From: Mesorhizobium sp.
GTDB lineage: Bacteria > Pseudomonadota > Alphaproteobacteria > Rhizobiales > Rhizobiaceae
Length of the DNA: 64,000 nt
Reading direction: 5' to 3'
NCBI RefSeq assembly: GCF_004962245.1
Contig: NZ_SUHQ01000032.1
Location: 1 to 64,000, forward strand
Positions 8,937 to 16,840 of this stretch are shown here, one piece after another. Made by a program: the position numbers and the translations under genes. A model generated the notes under the pieces. That model made no database searches, was not told the DNA's origin, and saw only the letters and a program-made list of their open reading frames with translations. Each line of letters opens with the position of its first letter. Within the stretch, counting starts at the first letter, position 1.

Positions 8937-9596
8937 CTATTCGGCGGCGACGGCGTTGGATGCAGGCGGCAGCATGATGTCCGGCGCAGCCGGCGCGAAC
9001 AACATCTTTACGAAGCTGCGGAAAGCGAGGATCTGGCGCTCTAGCACGCAGGGATCGCCGAGCCCCCGCGACATGATGATGCCGCCGTCGACCACGCAGG
9101 AGAACATCTTGGCCACGTCGTCGATGTCCACTCCTTCGCGTGCGGGATAAACGCGCGCGATCTCGTTCAGCGCGTCGCGAAACCGTCCGTTCCAGGAGCG
9201 TACGGCGTCGGAGGCGATGTCGCGCACATTGCGGTCGAAGAGGCGCTCCTGATAGGTGAACGTCGCGATCAGGCAACCGGGGTGGCCGTTCGGCAAGTCA
9301 CCCATCAGCTCGGCGAGCAGCTTGAGCGTGATTAGGAAAGACTGCAACGGATCGTCGGACAATTGCCGACCGCGTTGAAACGCATCGTCGAAGATGCGGT
9401 CGTTCTCCTCGACGTAGCGCAGCATCAAGGCGCGGGCGAGTTCGTTCTTATCCTTGAAATGATAGAAGAAGCCGCTCTTGGTGATGCCGGCTTCGGCGAT
9501 CACTTCCTCGATGGAGGTCGCGCCGAACCCCTTGGCCAGCACCGAGGCCTCGGCGATCTCCAGAATGCGTTCGCGCGTTTCCGCACCTTTGCGCAT
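8937..9596 (-). CDS. TetR/AcrR family transcriptional regulator
   Basis: A 219-residue repressor-type protein. It starts at ATG 9596 with a GAGGGA site 8 bases upstream; the open frame continues 28 codons further but without support. The N-terminal helix-turn-helix is clear: TRERILEIAEAS, then ATSIEEVIAEAGITKSGFFY with the family-typical FYHFKDKNEL. The C-terminal ligand domain resembles the group with a PNGHPGCLIA segment. It faces the homocysteine methyltransferase gene. A palindrome TACCGACGGTA sits 23 bases before its start codon and suggests autoregulation and control of the divergent gene. The ligand is unknown. Confidence 0.88.
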   Translation of the reverse strand: MRKGAETRERILEIAEASVLAKGFGATSIEEVIAEAGITKSGFFYHFKDKNELARALMLRYVEENDRIFDDAFQRGRQLSDDPLQSFLITLKLLAELMGDLPNGHPGCLIATFTYQERLFDRNVRDIASDAVRSWNGRFRDALNEIARVYPAREGVDIDDVAKMFSCVVDGGIIMSRGLGDPCVLERQILAFRSFVKMLFAPAAPDIMLPPASNAVAAE

Positions 9597-9619
9597 GACC
9601 AAATCCCTCGAATTTGCTG

Positions 9620-9630
9620 TACCGACGGTA
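9620..9630. promoter_or_regulatory. putative TetR operator
   Basis: TACCGACGGTA is a perfect 11-base palindrome (odd centre) between the divergent TetR gene (start 9596) and the methyltransferase gene (start 9838). The position and symmetry fit an operator of the adjacent regulator. Binding is inferred. Confidence 0.5.
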
Positions 9631-9837
9631 TGGTTTTCACCCACGCCAACATCGACGTCGATAGCGATACAGCCGCCCATGCGTGGCTAACCATCTGTAA
9701 TTGCAGCGGTTCTCGTTTCGGTGGACTACCGGACCACAAGCTTTCTAGTGCACGACGGCACGTGCCGCTAGAACCAAGCTATTCCGAACCGGCCCCAACC
9801 CAGGCGGCACGGTGTTATCTTACCACTGGAGACAAGC

Positions 9838-10785
9838 ATGGCCAAGTACCGCCAGAATCTGCCGCAACTCGCCAACAGAACATTCCTGAGCGATGGCGGC
9901 ATGGAGACGACCCTCATCTTTCACGAGGGCCTCGACCTTCCGCATTTTGCTTCATTCACGCTGATGGCGACGCCTGAAGGCCGGCAGAAGCTCAAGGAAT
10001 ATTATGTCCGCTATCTGACCATTGCGCGCAGAGGCGGGACTGGCTTCATCCTCGACACGCCGACATGGCGGGCCAATCCCGATTGGGGAGCGTTGCTCGG
10101 CTACGGGCCGGAAGCGCTCCGCGCCGTAAACGAGGCCTCGATCGAGCTTCTTCTCGATCTGCGCAAGGAGTTCGAAACCGCCGAGACGCCTTGCGTCATC
10201 AGCGGCGCGATTGGACCGCGCGGCGACGGCTACAAAGCGGGCAAGATGGACGCCGACGAGGCGGAAGCCTATCACGCGGCGCAAATCGAAAGTTTCGCAC
10301 GGACCGAGGCCGACATGGTGGCGGCCTATACGCTCACCAATTTCAACGAAGCAATCGGAGTGGCGCGGGCGGCCAAAGCGCATGTTATGCCCTGCATGAT
10401 CTCCTTCACCGTGGAGACGGACGGGAAGCTGGTGACCGGTATGGCGCTCGGCGAGGCGATCGACAGGGTCGATGACGCGACGGACGGTGCGCCAGCCTAT
10501 TATATGATAAACTGCGCACATCCGACGCATTTCATGCAGGCGCTGAAAAAAGGCGAGCGATGGCTCGACCGTGTCTACGGCGTGAAGGCGAACGCTTCGG
10601 CCAAAAGTCATGCCGAACTGGACGAATCGGAGACACTCGACGCTGGCGACCCGGACGACCTCGGCTGGCGCTACAGCAGGCTGAAAGCCTCGTTTCCGAC
10701 CATGCGCATACTGGGCGGCTGCTGCGGCACCGACCATCGGCACGTCGCGGCGATCTGCGAGGCCTGCGTGCCGCAAGCGGCGTAG
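9838..10785 (+). CDS. homocysteine S-methyltransferase family protein
   Basis: A 315-residue TIM-barrel protein of the zinc-dependent homocysteine S-methyltransferase family, which moves a methyl group (usually from S-methylmethionine or a betaine) to homocysteine. The zinc ligands are visible: Cys in MINCAHPTHF near residue 225 and the paired cysteines in GGCCGTDHRH near residue 300. The N-terminal LSDGGMETTLIF is typical. It is transcribed away from a TetR regulator, so expression is likely conditional. No other methionine gene is adjacent. The real methyl donor is unknown. Confidence 0.88.
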   Translation: MAKYRQNLPQLANRTFLSDGGMETTLIFHEGLDLPHFASFTLMATPEGRQKLKEYYVRYLTIARRGGTGFILDTPTWRANPDWGALLGYGPEALRAVNEASIELLLDLRKEFETAETPCVISGAIGPRGDGYKAGKMDADEAEAYHAAQIESFARTEADMVAAYTLTNFNEAIGVARAAKAHVMPCMISFTVETDGKLVTGMALGEAIDRVDDATDGAPAYYMINCAHPTHFMQALKKGERWLDRVYGVKANASAKSHAELDESETLDAGDPDDLGWRYSRLKASFPTMRILGGCCGTDHRHVAAICEACVPQAA

Positions 10786-10799
10786 GAGACGCCATGCTA

Positions 10800-10837
10800 C
10801 CAACCGCAGTTCCGCAGGAACAAGGAACTGCGGTTGG
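10800..10837. terminator. strong hairpin between convergent genes
   Basis: A perfect 14-bp stem (CCAACCGCAGTTCC paired with GGAACTGCGGTTGG) with a 10-base loop, located 15 bases after the methyltransferase stop codon and between convergent genes. It lacks a T-run on either strand, so it may be a bidirectional transcript-end hairpin rather than a classical intrinsic terminator. Confidence 0.5.
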
Positions 10838-10959
10838 GCTGAAAAACAGCACGATCAAAACCATATCTCAGTTCCATAATCTATCTTATGCGACTGAGTG
10901 GTTTGCCTAACCATCGACATGCTGCCGGCGATGCCGATGAATCCGACACACCGCCCCCG

Positions 10960-11448
10960 CTAATCAAGCACGGCCACGGCCTCCACCTCGAACAGCATGC
11001 TGTCGAGCGCCAGTCTCGGCACGGGCACCAATGTCTGCGCCGGCAGTGTCTCGCCGAACGTTTCCTTGACGTGCCTGGTCAGCACCCCGAGCTTGGATTG
11101 GTCATGATCGACCACGAAGACCGTGAGCTTGATGACCTGATTCGGTTTCGCGCCGATCCCCTCAAGCGCCGTGCGCAGGTTCGCATATGCCTGTCCCACC
11201 TGGACCGCGAAATCGGGCGACAAGGCTCCCGTGCTGTCTTCTCCGCCTTGGCCAGCGATGTAGGCAATCCGGCCTCCGCCGGAAGCGATCACGGCGTGGC
11301 TGTAGCCGTTCGGTGCGGGATCGTAGAGGCCTTGCGGATTGACGATGGTCAGCTTGAGATCATTCTCATTCGCTGTCGTCGCAGTGGGAACTCCCATGGT
11401 CATGATGATTAGCCCTCCGATAAGCAGATGCGTGATTGCGCGTGACAT
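10960..11448 (-). CDS. exported RidA (YjgF/YER057c/UK114) family protein
   Basis: A 162-residue RidA-fold protein. The chosen ATG 11448 gives a clear signal peptide (MSRAITHLLIGGLIIMTMG, cleavage near TATTANEN), so the protein should be periplasmic. The frame is open 56 codons upstream, but those codons encode no hydrophobic leader start. The RidA core spans residues 35-162 (QGGEDSTGALSPDF, TVFVVDH, EVEAVAVL). The arginine that canonical RidA needs for imine hydrolysis (PAR in most members) is Gln here (PAQTLVPV), so deaminase activity is doubtful. It diverges from a TetR gene across operator-like repeats. Confidence 0.85.
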   Translation of the reverse strand: MSRAITHLLIGGLIIMTMGVPTATTANENDLKLTIVNPQGLYDPAPNGYSHAVIASGGGRIAYIAGQGGEDSTGALSPDFAVQVGQAYANLRTALEGIGAKPNQVIKLTVFVVDHDQSKLGVLTRHVKETFGETLPAQTLVPVPRLALDSMLFEVEAVAVLD

Positions 11449-11545
11449 GATTTTCTCTTGGCTCTGCAGTCCTGCGAGCGACGTGCCCTCGCGGCCGGTA
11501 TGATTGAACTTTAGCCCATATCGCCCATGCGACGACTCGTGCAAT

Positions 11546-11579
11546 ATACGAGTCATCGTATGGTACGCCGTACGAGTCA
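11546..11579. promoter_or_regulatory. operator-like repeats between RidA and TetR genes
   Basis: Two palindromes lie side by side: ATACGA-GTCA-TCGTAT (11546-11561) and GTACG-C-CGTAC (11563-11573). The word TACGAGTCA occurs twice, 24 bases apart (11547 and 11571), and an inverted ACGACTCGT copy lies just upstream near 11532. This fits a cooperative TetR operator covering both divergent promoters. Confidence 0.55.
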
Positions 11580-11646
11580 AGCGCTCAAGATCGACATTGG
11601 TAGCGTTGCCGGTCAATATCGACGTTCTGAACAGCGAGGAGGACCA

Positions 11647-12342
11647 ATGGCAGCCAAACGTAGCGGCGCCCGGAGCAAACGGTCTCAGCGGATAGGTGAG
11701 AGGCTCCAGCCCGTGCAGGAGCCGAGCAGTGAACCCCCTCTCTCTCGGGAGCGTATCGTGGCGACCGCGGTGGAACTGCTGGACGCTCGAGGAGTCGGCG
11801 GATTGACGATGCGTCGGCTGGCCGATTGCCTCGGCTCGGGCGTGATGAGCCTATATTGGCACGTCGACAACAAAGAGGATGTCTTTGATCTGGCGCTCGA
11901 TTCGGTGCTCGAATACCGCAGACCGCCGCAAACAGTTGAGTCTCAAGACTGGCGCGAGGAAGTCGTTCATATGCTCGAAGACTGGCGCGCCAGCATGCTG
12001 CGTCATCCCTGGTCGGCATCGCTGTTGCCGCGCCGGGCGCTCGGCCCGAACATCCTCAGTCGCCTGGAACTGCTGAGCAAGACCTTGTCCAGGGCCGGTG
12101 TAGCGGACGCAGATCTGAACGTCGCGATATGGTCGCTCTGGAACTATGTGATGGGCGCCACCATCACCCGCGCGAGCTTCGACGTCTCGGACGACGACAG
12201 GGCCGCCGCGCAGCAGCGCCTTACACGTCTCAGCGAACGCTACCCGACAATCGAACGCTCTCGTCTTCTGTTGGATGACGATTGGGACGGCGCCTTCCGG
12301 AAGGGCCTCGCCTTCCTGCTCGATGGCCTCGCTCCAAGATGA
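11647..12342 (+). CDS. TetR family transcriptional regulator (tetracycline-repressor-like C domain)
   Basis: A 231-residue regulator starting at ATG 11647 behind a strong AGGAGGACC site. The first 30 residues are basic and low in complexity. The helix-turn-helix follows at about residues 35-80 (LSRERIVATAVELLD, LTMRRLADCLGSGVMSLYWH, with VDNKEDVFDL). The C-terminal half resembles the TetR_C class that binds tetracycline-like or other small ligands. It diverges from the exported RidA-like gene across repeated palindromes, so it probably represses that gene and itself. No efflux pump gene is adjacent, and the inducer is unknown. Confidence 0.87.
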   Translation: MAAKRSGARSKRSQRIGERLQPVQEPSSEPPLSRERIVATAVELLDARGVGGLTMRRLADCLGSGVMSLYWHVDNKEDVFDLALDSVLEYRRPPQTVESQDWREEVVHMLEDWRASMLRHPWSASLLPRRALGPNILSRLELLSKTLSRAGVADADLNVAIWSLWNYVMGATITRASFDVSDDDRAAAQQRLTRLSERYPTIERSRLLLDDDWDGAFRKGLAFLLDGLAPR

Positions 12343-12517
12343 GCGAGTACGATCTGCAACGGATGAAAGACCCTCTGATTTTTGCGTCGATTGGCGCACT
12401 TTGTATTAATCTTGCGACCTTACAGGCTAGGATTTTGCCGCCCTACCCGCAAATGCCCCCTATCCTGCACCTTCAACACCGCAGTTTCAGCTAAGCCATC
12501 ATCAAGACCATCAAGAA

Positions 12518-13429
12518 ATGACCGCCTCACCTTCCTTTCTCGGCTTTCCCGATCGCCTCGCCGAGGGCCGCATGCCCCGTGCGGTGATCTTTGGAGCCGG
12601 TCACGGCAGCACTTATCCCGGCAAGGACAGCAGCGGCTATGCCCTGGCCGCCGACGCCATCCGCGCTGCAAGCCAGGACGATGCCGCGCTCGTCGAGCAC
12701 TGGGATTTCGATCTCGGCGGCTTGCTGTTCGATGGCAACCCGACCTGCTGCATCGATACCGGCGACATCCCGACCACCATGCATGACAATGCCGGCAACC
12801 GGACCCGGATCGAGACGAAGACACGCGAGGTCCTGGCATTGCCGGCCGTACCGATCCTGCTCGGCGGCGACGATTCCGTGGTCATACCTTTTCTTGCTGG
12901 CTTTGCGGACCACGGGCCGGTCTGGATCCTGCAGATCGACGCCCATATCGACTGGCGCGACGAGGTGCATGACGAACGCTACGGCTATTCGAGCCCAATG
13001 CGCCGGGCAAGCGAGATGCCGCATGTCGCCGGCATGGTGCAGGTCGGCCTGCGTAGCGTCGGCAGCGCACGCCTCGCCGAGATTGAAGCGGCGCGGCGTT
13101 ATGGCAGCCGCTTCGTAACCGCCCGCGAAGTTCACTCTCAAGGCGTCGAAGCCGTTCTCCAGCATATTCCGGAAGGAGCGCGGGTCGTCGTCACCCTGGA
13201 CTGCGACGGCCTCGATCCCGGCATCATGCCGGGCGTGGCGGCACGTACACCTGGCGGCCTCACCTACACGCAGGTGATCGACCTGATCGCGGGCCTCGGC
13301 AGGCGGGCCAGGATCGCAGGATTCGACCTTGTCGAACTCTATCCTCCCGCCGACATTGACGGTCTGTCGGCCCTGACCGCCGCGCGCCTTCTCGTCAATG
13401 CGATCGGCACCATCGTCCGTCAGGTTTGA
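12518..13429 (+). CDS. agmatinase/arginase (ureohydrolase) family protein
   Basis: A 303-residue ureohydrolase, the binuclear manganese family that releases urea from guanidino compounds. Metal-binding motifs are visible: LQIDAHIDW (DAHxD, near residue 141) and TLDCDGLDPGIMPG (DxDxxDP-type, near residue 225). The motif usually written GGDHS is GGDDS here, with Asp at the first histidine ligand; I recall this variant in other proteobacterial members. The TPGGLTY segment is typical. It follows the TetR gene by 175 bases on the same strand. Agmatine, arginine or another guanidino substrate cannot be told from sequence alone. Confidence 0.85.
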   Translation: MTASPSFLGFPDRLAEGRMPRAVIFGAGHGSTYPGKDSSGYALAADAIRAASQDDAALVEHWDFDLGGLLFDGNPTCCIDTGDIPTTMHDNAGNRTRIETKTREVLALPAVPILLGGDDSVVIPFLAGFADHGPVWILQIDAHIDWRDEVHDERYGYSSPMRRASEMPHVAGMVQVGLRSVGSARLAEIEAARRYGSRFVTAREVHSQGVEAVLQHIPEGARVVVTLDCDGLDPGIMPGVAARTPGGLTYTQVIDLIAGLGRRARIAGFDLVELYPPADIDGLSALTAARLLVNAIGTIVRQV

Positions 13430-13718
13430 AACCCGGCTTCCTCCTCTTTGCGCAGGCGGGCGGACAGCCGCTGTTCCACCTCATCAGCCGGTTCTACGAA
13501 CACACGTCGTCATTGCCCAATGGGAGCCAAGCGTTGGTGAGATTGGATGCGGCTCACCGGGCCGCGTTGCGCTCCGGGGAGTCCGCCCGAAATTACCAAG
13601 CCGAGCAGCAGTGTCATGATTACCCACAGAGTCGTCCGTGAGACCGCCAGCGTGAGCTTGACGAACGAAGCCGTCGGGGGCGGAGGTCCAAGACCGGCCT
13701 CACCCGCACCGCACACTG

Positions 13719-14274
13719 TCAGAATTCACCAGCGCCGAAATCACCGCCGTCGTTGAAACCGGAATCGTCTGCCCCGTCGGGACCGCCCTGCTCTGCCTGT
13801 GGTGCCGGCGGCTCGGTTGCCTGCGCTTCGCTTCCGCCGAACATGCCTGCGATCGCGTTGCCGAGAAAGCACGCCGCCGGCCACGCCCATCGCAGTCTGC
13901 GCGGCGCCGGCGAGAAAACCGCCGCCTGCCCTCTGCGGATGGTTGCCAGAAAACGGCTCCTCCGGCGCAGCGGTGCGCCCTACCCGCGGGACCGAACCCG
14001 AGCGCCTGGTGCCGCCGAAGAGGCCGCCAAGCAGCCCGCCGCCGGCGGACTGCTGTGCCTGCTGTTCCAGTTCCTCGATGCGGGACTGTGCCGCGTTCAG
14101 GGCTTGCTCTTGCACGACGATCGTCTGCGCCATGTAGTATGGCGCGCCGGGTTGCCTGGCAATCTGGTCATTGATGAAGCGTTCCGCTTCGGCATCACGC
14201 GGCGGCGTCTGCCGCTCGACATTGGCGAGCTTTTCGAACAGATCCCCGAGCGCCTACTGGTCGTTCCTGTCCAT
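13719..14274 (-). pseudogene. DUF2076 protein, broken by a stop codon and a frameshift
   Basis: On the minus strand, ATG 14274 starts a frame reading MDRNDQ, then TAG (14254-14256). It continues in frame as ALGDLFEKLANVE, RDAEAERFINDQIARQPG and YYMAQTIVVQEQAL, which is the DUF2076 N-terminal domain with its coiled coil. The frame carries on through a glycine-rich segment (GGGLLGGLFGG). Near 13866 one extra base shifts the frame: after GVAGGVL the natural continuation FLGNAIAGMFGGSEAQ is found in the next frame and ends at 13719 with SGFNDGGDF. Two independent lesions make this a likely pseudogene. Restart at the internal ATG 14133 could still give a shortened protein, but with the wrong tail. 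Confidence 0.8.
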
Positions 14275-14398
14275 GAGACACAACTCCGGTTATCCAGGCG
14301 CGTCGCGCCTGAGCGATTTTCGCGACGCGCTTTAAGTCTGCTTTATTGCACGTCGCTGCTCCAATACCGCTGCCGCGACATGCATTGATCTGACGCGG

Positions 14399-15115
14399 CT
14401 ATTCGCGCTCGCCGGTGAAGTTCAGCAGCAGCTGGAAGATATTGACGAAGTTCAGATAGAGCGAGAATGCGCCGAAGACGGCGAGCTTCTGCTGCGATTC
14501 CGCACCGAAATTTTCCGCATATTGCTCCTTGATCGTCTGCGTGTCCCAGGCAGTGAGCCCGATGAAGACGGCGATGCCGATCACCGAAATGGCGAACTGA
14601 AGCGCGGTCGAGCCGAGGAAGATGTTGACGAGGCTGGCAATCACCACACCGATCAGGCCCATGATCAGGAAGGACGAGAACTGGGTCAGATCACGCTTGG
14701 TCGTGTAGCCGTAGAGGCTGGTCGCGCCGAACATGGTGGCGGCGATGAAGAAAGTGCGCGCGATGCTGGTGCCGGTGAAGACCAGGAACACTGAGGCCAG
14801 CGACAGGCCCATGACCGCACAGAACGCCCAGAACATCGCCTGAGCGCCGGCTGCGGACATCGTCTGTATCCGGAACGAGAACAGCAGCACGAAGGCGAGC
14901 GGTGCCAGCATCACCACCCACTTCAAGGGGCTGGAAAAGATCGGCACGTAGAGGGCTGGCGTGGAAGCCACCACGAAGGCGATCACGCCCGTAACGACGA
15001 GGCCAATGCCCATGTAGTTATAGACGCGCAGCATATGCTGGCGCAGGCCTTCGTCAAAGACGGCCCCGGCTTGGGCTCCGACGCCGGTGCGGTATCCTAG
15101 GTTGGGGGTATTCAT
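14399..15115 (-). CDS. Bax inhibitor-1/YccA family membrane protein
   Basis: A 238-residue inner membrane protein with about seven hydrophobic segments. The order and motifs are those of BI-1/YccA: a cytoplasmic N terminus, TSLYGYTTKRDL in the fourth-to-fifth segment region, and the C-terminal FIGLTAWDTQTIKEQY with a conserved Asp. Bacterial members (YccA, YetJ-like) are linked to calcium leak or to control of the FtsH protease. It is followed on the same strand by nothing obvious except the broken DUF2076 gene, and lies just downstream of the sigma/anti-sigma pair. Confidence 0.9.
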   Translation of the reverse strand: MNTPNLGYRTGVGAQAGAVFDEGLRQHMLRVYNYMGIGLVVTGVIAFVVASTPALYVPIFSSPLKWVVMLAPLAFVLLFSFRIQTMSAAGAQAMFWAFCAVMGLSLASVFLVFTGTSIARTFFIAATMFGATSLYGYTTKRDLTQFSSFLIMGLIGVVIASLVNIFLGSTALQFAISVIGIAVFIGLTAWDTQTIKEQYAENFGAESQQKLAVFGAFSLYLNFVNIFQLLLNFTGERE

Positions 15116-15136
15116 GCGAATTCTCCTTGATGAGGG

Positions 15137-15910
15137 TCAGTAAAGCGTTTTGGCGAGCGTTTCTGCGGCGCGATCGAGGTCGCGGACATCGCTTCGAGCG
15201 ACGACCGCATAGGCGACCTCCCCGACCTGGAAATAAGCCGAGGAGATTTCATCCGAGGGAACGATGGTCGGCTGAACCACGTCGAACGTTCCGGGCCTGA
15301 TCGCGAAGAGCGAGACCAGTCCCAGGTCCCTTGTTTGGACAGCCATCTCGACGCTCGGGCCGAACTGCGACGGATAGATCTGCACGTCACGGACCTTCCA
15401 GTCCTTCGGCAGCGATGGCATGACGATCGCCGTGGCCGCGCGAATTTCGTCCGCATTGTAGTCCGGCGTTTCGGGCTGCGACGACATGGCCTCGCGCATG
15501 ATCGTCGTCCTGTGTGCCCGGATCGCCTCCTCCAGATAGACGGGCGGCTGGGTTGAGGCGACGACTTTTGTAACCGAAATCGGCCCGACGATCCCATTCG
15601 CCAACCAGCCCGCGGCCACCAAGACTGCGACCGTCGCTGCCCGCTGCAGCGTGCCTAAAACGCGGCCTCGGGCCAGCCCCCGTTCCAGCCGCCGTGCCGC
15701 ATCGGCCGTCGCTGGCCGTGCCATGCCCTTGGACCCGGCAAGCGCCACGCGCAGTTCGTCGCGCGTCCTGAGGTCGGACATCACGCGCGCGGCAGCCTCC
15801 GGGCGGGCGGAAAGAAACGCCTCGACCTCGATGCGGCGGGCAACGTCCAGTTGGTCGTCGACATAGGCGTCGAGGTCGGCATCGGTGACCGGGTCGCGCA
15901 GTTCGTTCAT
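15137..15910 (-). CDS. membrane anti-sigma factor
   Basis: A 257-residue protein with an N-terminal cytoplasmic anti-sigma-like segment (ADLDAYVDDQLDVARR), one membrane helix at about residues 91-112 (AATVAVLVAAGWLANGIVG) and a periplasmic C-terminal domain. The zinc-binding HxxxCxxC motif of ZAS anti-sigma factors is absent. The start ATG 15910 overlaps the sigma factor stop (TGATG) and lies 6 bases after GGAGG; a GTG three bases earlier is possible. Its gene position makes it the likely inhibitor of the sigma factor encoded just upstream. Confidence 0.85.
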   Translation of the reverse strand: MNELRDPVTDADLDAYVDDQLDVARRIEVEAFLSARPEAAARVMSDLRTRDELRVALAGSKGMARPATADAARRLERGLARGRVLGTLQRAATVAVLVAAGWLANGIVGPISVTKVVASTQPPVYLEEAIRAHRTTIMREAMSSQPETPDYNADEIRAATAIVMPSLPKDWKVRDVQIYPSQFGPSVEMAVQTRDLGLVSLFAIRPGTFDVVQPTIVPSDEISSAYFQVGEVAYAVVARSDVRDLDRAAETLAKTLY

Positions 15911-16428
15911 CACGGACCTCCTACGATCCTGAGGTGGCTTTTCGCACGTGCCGGCAACGTGTCCTCCATCTCACGGAGCGCCGCGCGCGCCCGGCCGATG
16001 CGCGACATCAGCGTTCCCAGCGGCACGCCGATGGCCTCGGCCGCCTGGCTGTAGGTAAGTCCCTCGATGGCGACGAGATGCAGCGCCGAACGCTGCTCTT
16101 CCGGCAATTTGAAGAAGGCTTCGCGCACCTCTGCCAAGCGGATGGAATGTTCCTGGGGGGCCTGGATACTGGCGTCGGCAAGGTATTCGGCCTGCTCGAT
16201 GCGCACCGCTTCAGACTTGCGGGACCGCAAACGGTCGATGAAAGCGTTGTGGACGATCGACAGCAGCCATGCGCGCAGGTTTCCGCCGGATCGGAAGGTG
16301 CCGCGCCGCTCATAGGCACGCACCAGCGCGTCATGCACCAGGTCCTCTGCTTCGGCGCCATCGCGCGTCAGCGAACGCGCGTAGCGCCGCAGGGAACCAA
16401 GCTGTCCTATGATATCGAAGCGTGGCAT
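15910..16428 (-). CDS. ECF RNA polymerase sigma factor
   Basis: A 172-residue group 4 (ECF) sigma factor. Region 2 is visible as DGAEAEDLVHDALVRAYERR and LRAWLLSIVHNAFIDRLRSR, and region 4 as LPEEQRSALHLVAIEGLTYS and QAAEAIGVPLGTLMSR. The start ATG 16428 has an AGAGGG site 5 bases upstream; the open frame continues to 16560 without support. The stop overlaps the anti-sigma start, so the two are co-expressed. The stimulus is unknown. It is not the general-stress EcfG system, because no NepR/PhyR genes are adjacent. Confidence 0.9.
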   Translation of the reverse strand: MPRFDIIGQLGSLRRYARSLTRDGAEAEDLVHDALVRAYERRGTFRSGGNLRAWLLSIVHNAFIDRLRSRKSEAVRIEQAEYLADASIQAPQEHSIRLAEVREAFFKLPEEQRSALHLVAIEGLTYSQAAEAIGVPLGTLMSRIGRARAALREMEDTLPARAKSHLRIVGGP

Positions 16429-16840
16429 CGACCCTCTCATGTCCTGTTTACGGAGCATGGCAGGTTTTAATCCCGCTCCTTGAATTTTTTTCGGTCCGGG
16501 AAGGTCAGGCGGCGGGCCTTGGGATTCCGTACGCTGGGGGCTTCTTCCATCCCCGTTCAACCCGCACCATCGCCGCTCGGCTTACCCCGGGGATAGCCCT
16601 CATCCACCATCGCGTCGCGCTAATCAGCCAAGGGGTCGACGGCATCGTTCACAATGTCCGGGCGAGGAGATCGTCCCGGATTCGATGTTTACACCTGAAT
16701 TAATTTGTGACGCGGAAAAACCCGAGGATGTCATCTTTTTCGAGCACTTGGGCGTTATAGGCAGCAAACATTCACCACCGACGTTCCTTCTCCGACGGCT
16801 CTTTTTGAGCCCGCCTCGTTCAACGAATCACAGACCCAAC
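16429..16840. other. divergent intergenic region, sigma factor / OpgC
   Basis: About 410 bases between divergent genes. An open frame continues upstream of opgC through this region but has no leader or ribosome binding site and is discounted. A run of seven T (16484-16491) lies about 60 bases before the sigma factor start and could belong to its promoter. I cannot assign a specific ECF promoter. Confidence 0.35.

Noticed and set aside
13510..13716. 68-residue minus-strand frame with a hydrophobic stretch (TTLWVIMTLLLGLVISGGL) after the DUF2076 pseudogene
   Set aside because: Starts at GTG inside the decayed region, no good ribosome binding site and unsupported ends; it may be a remnant but I cannot support a gene.
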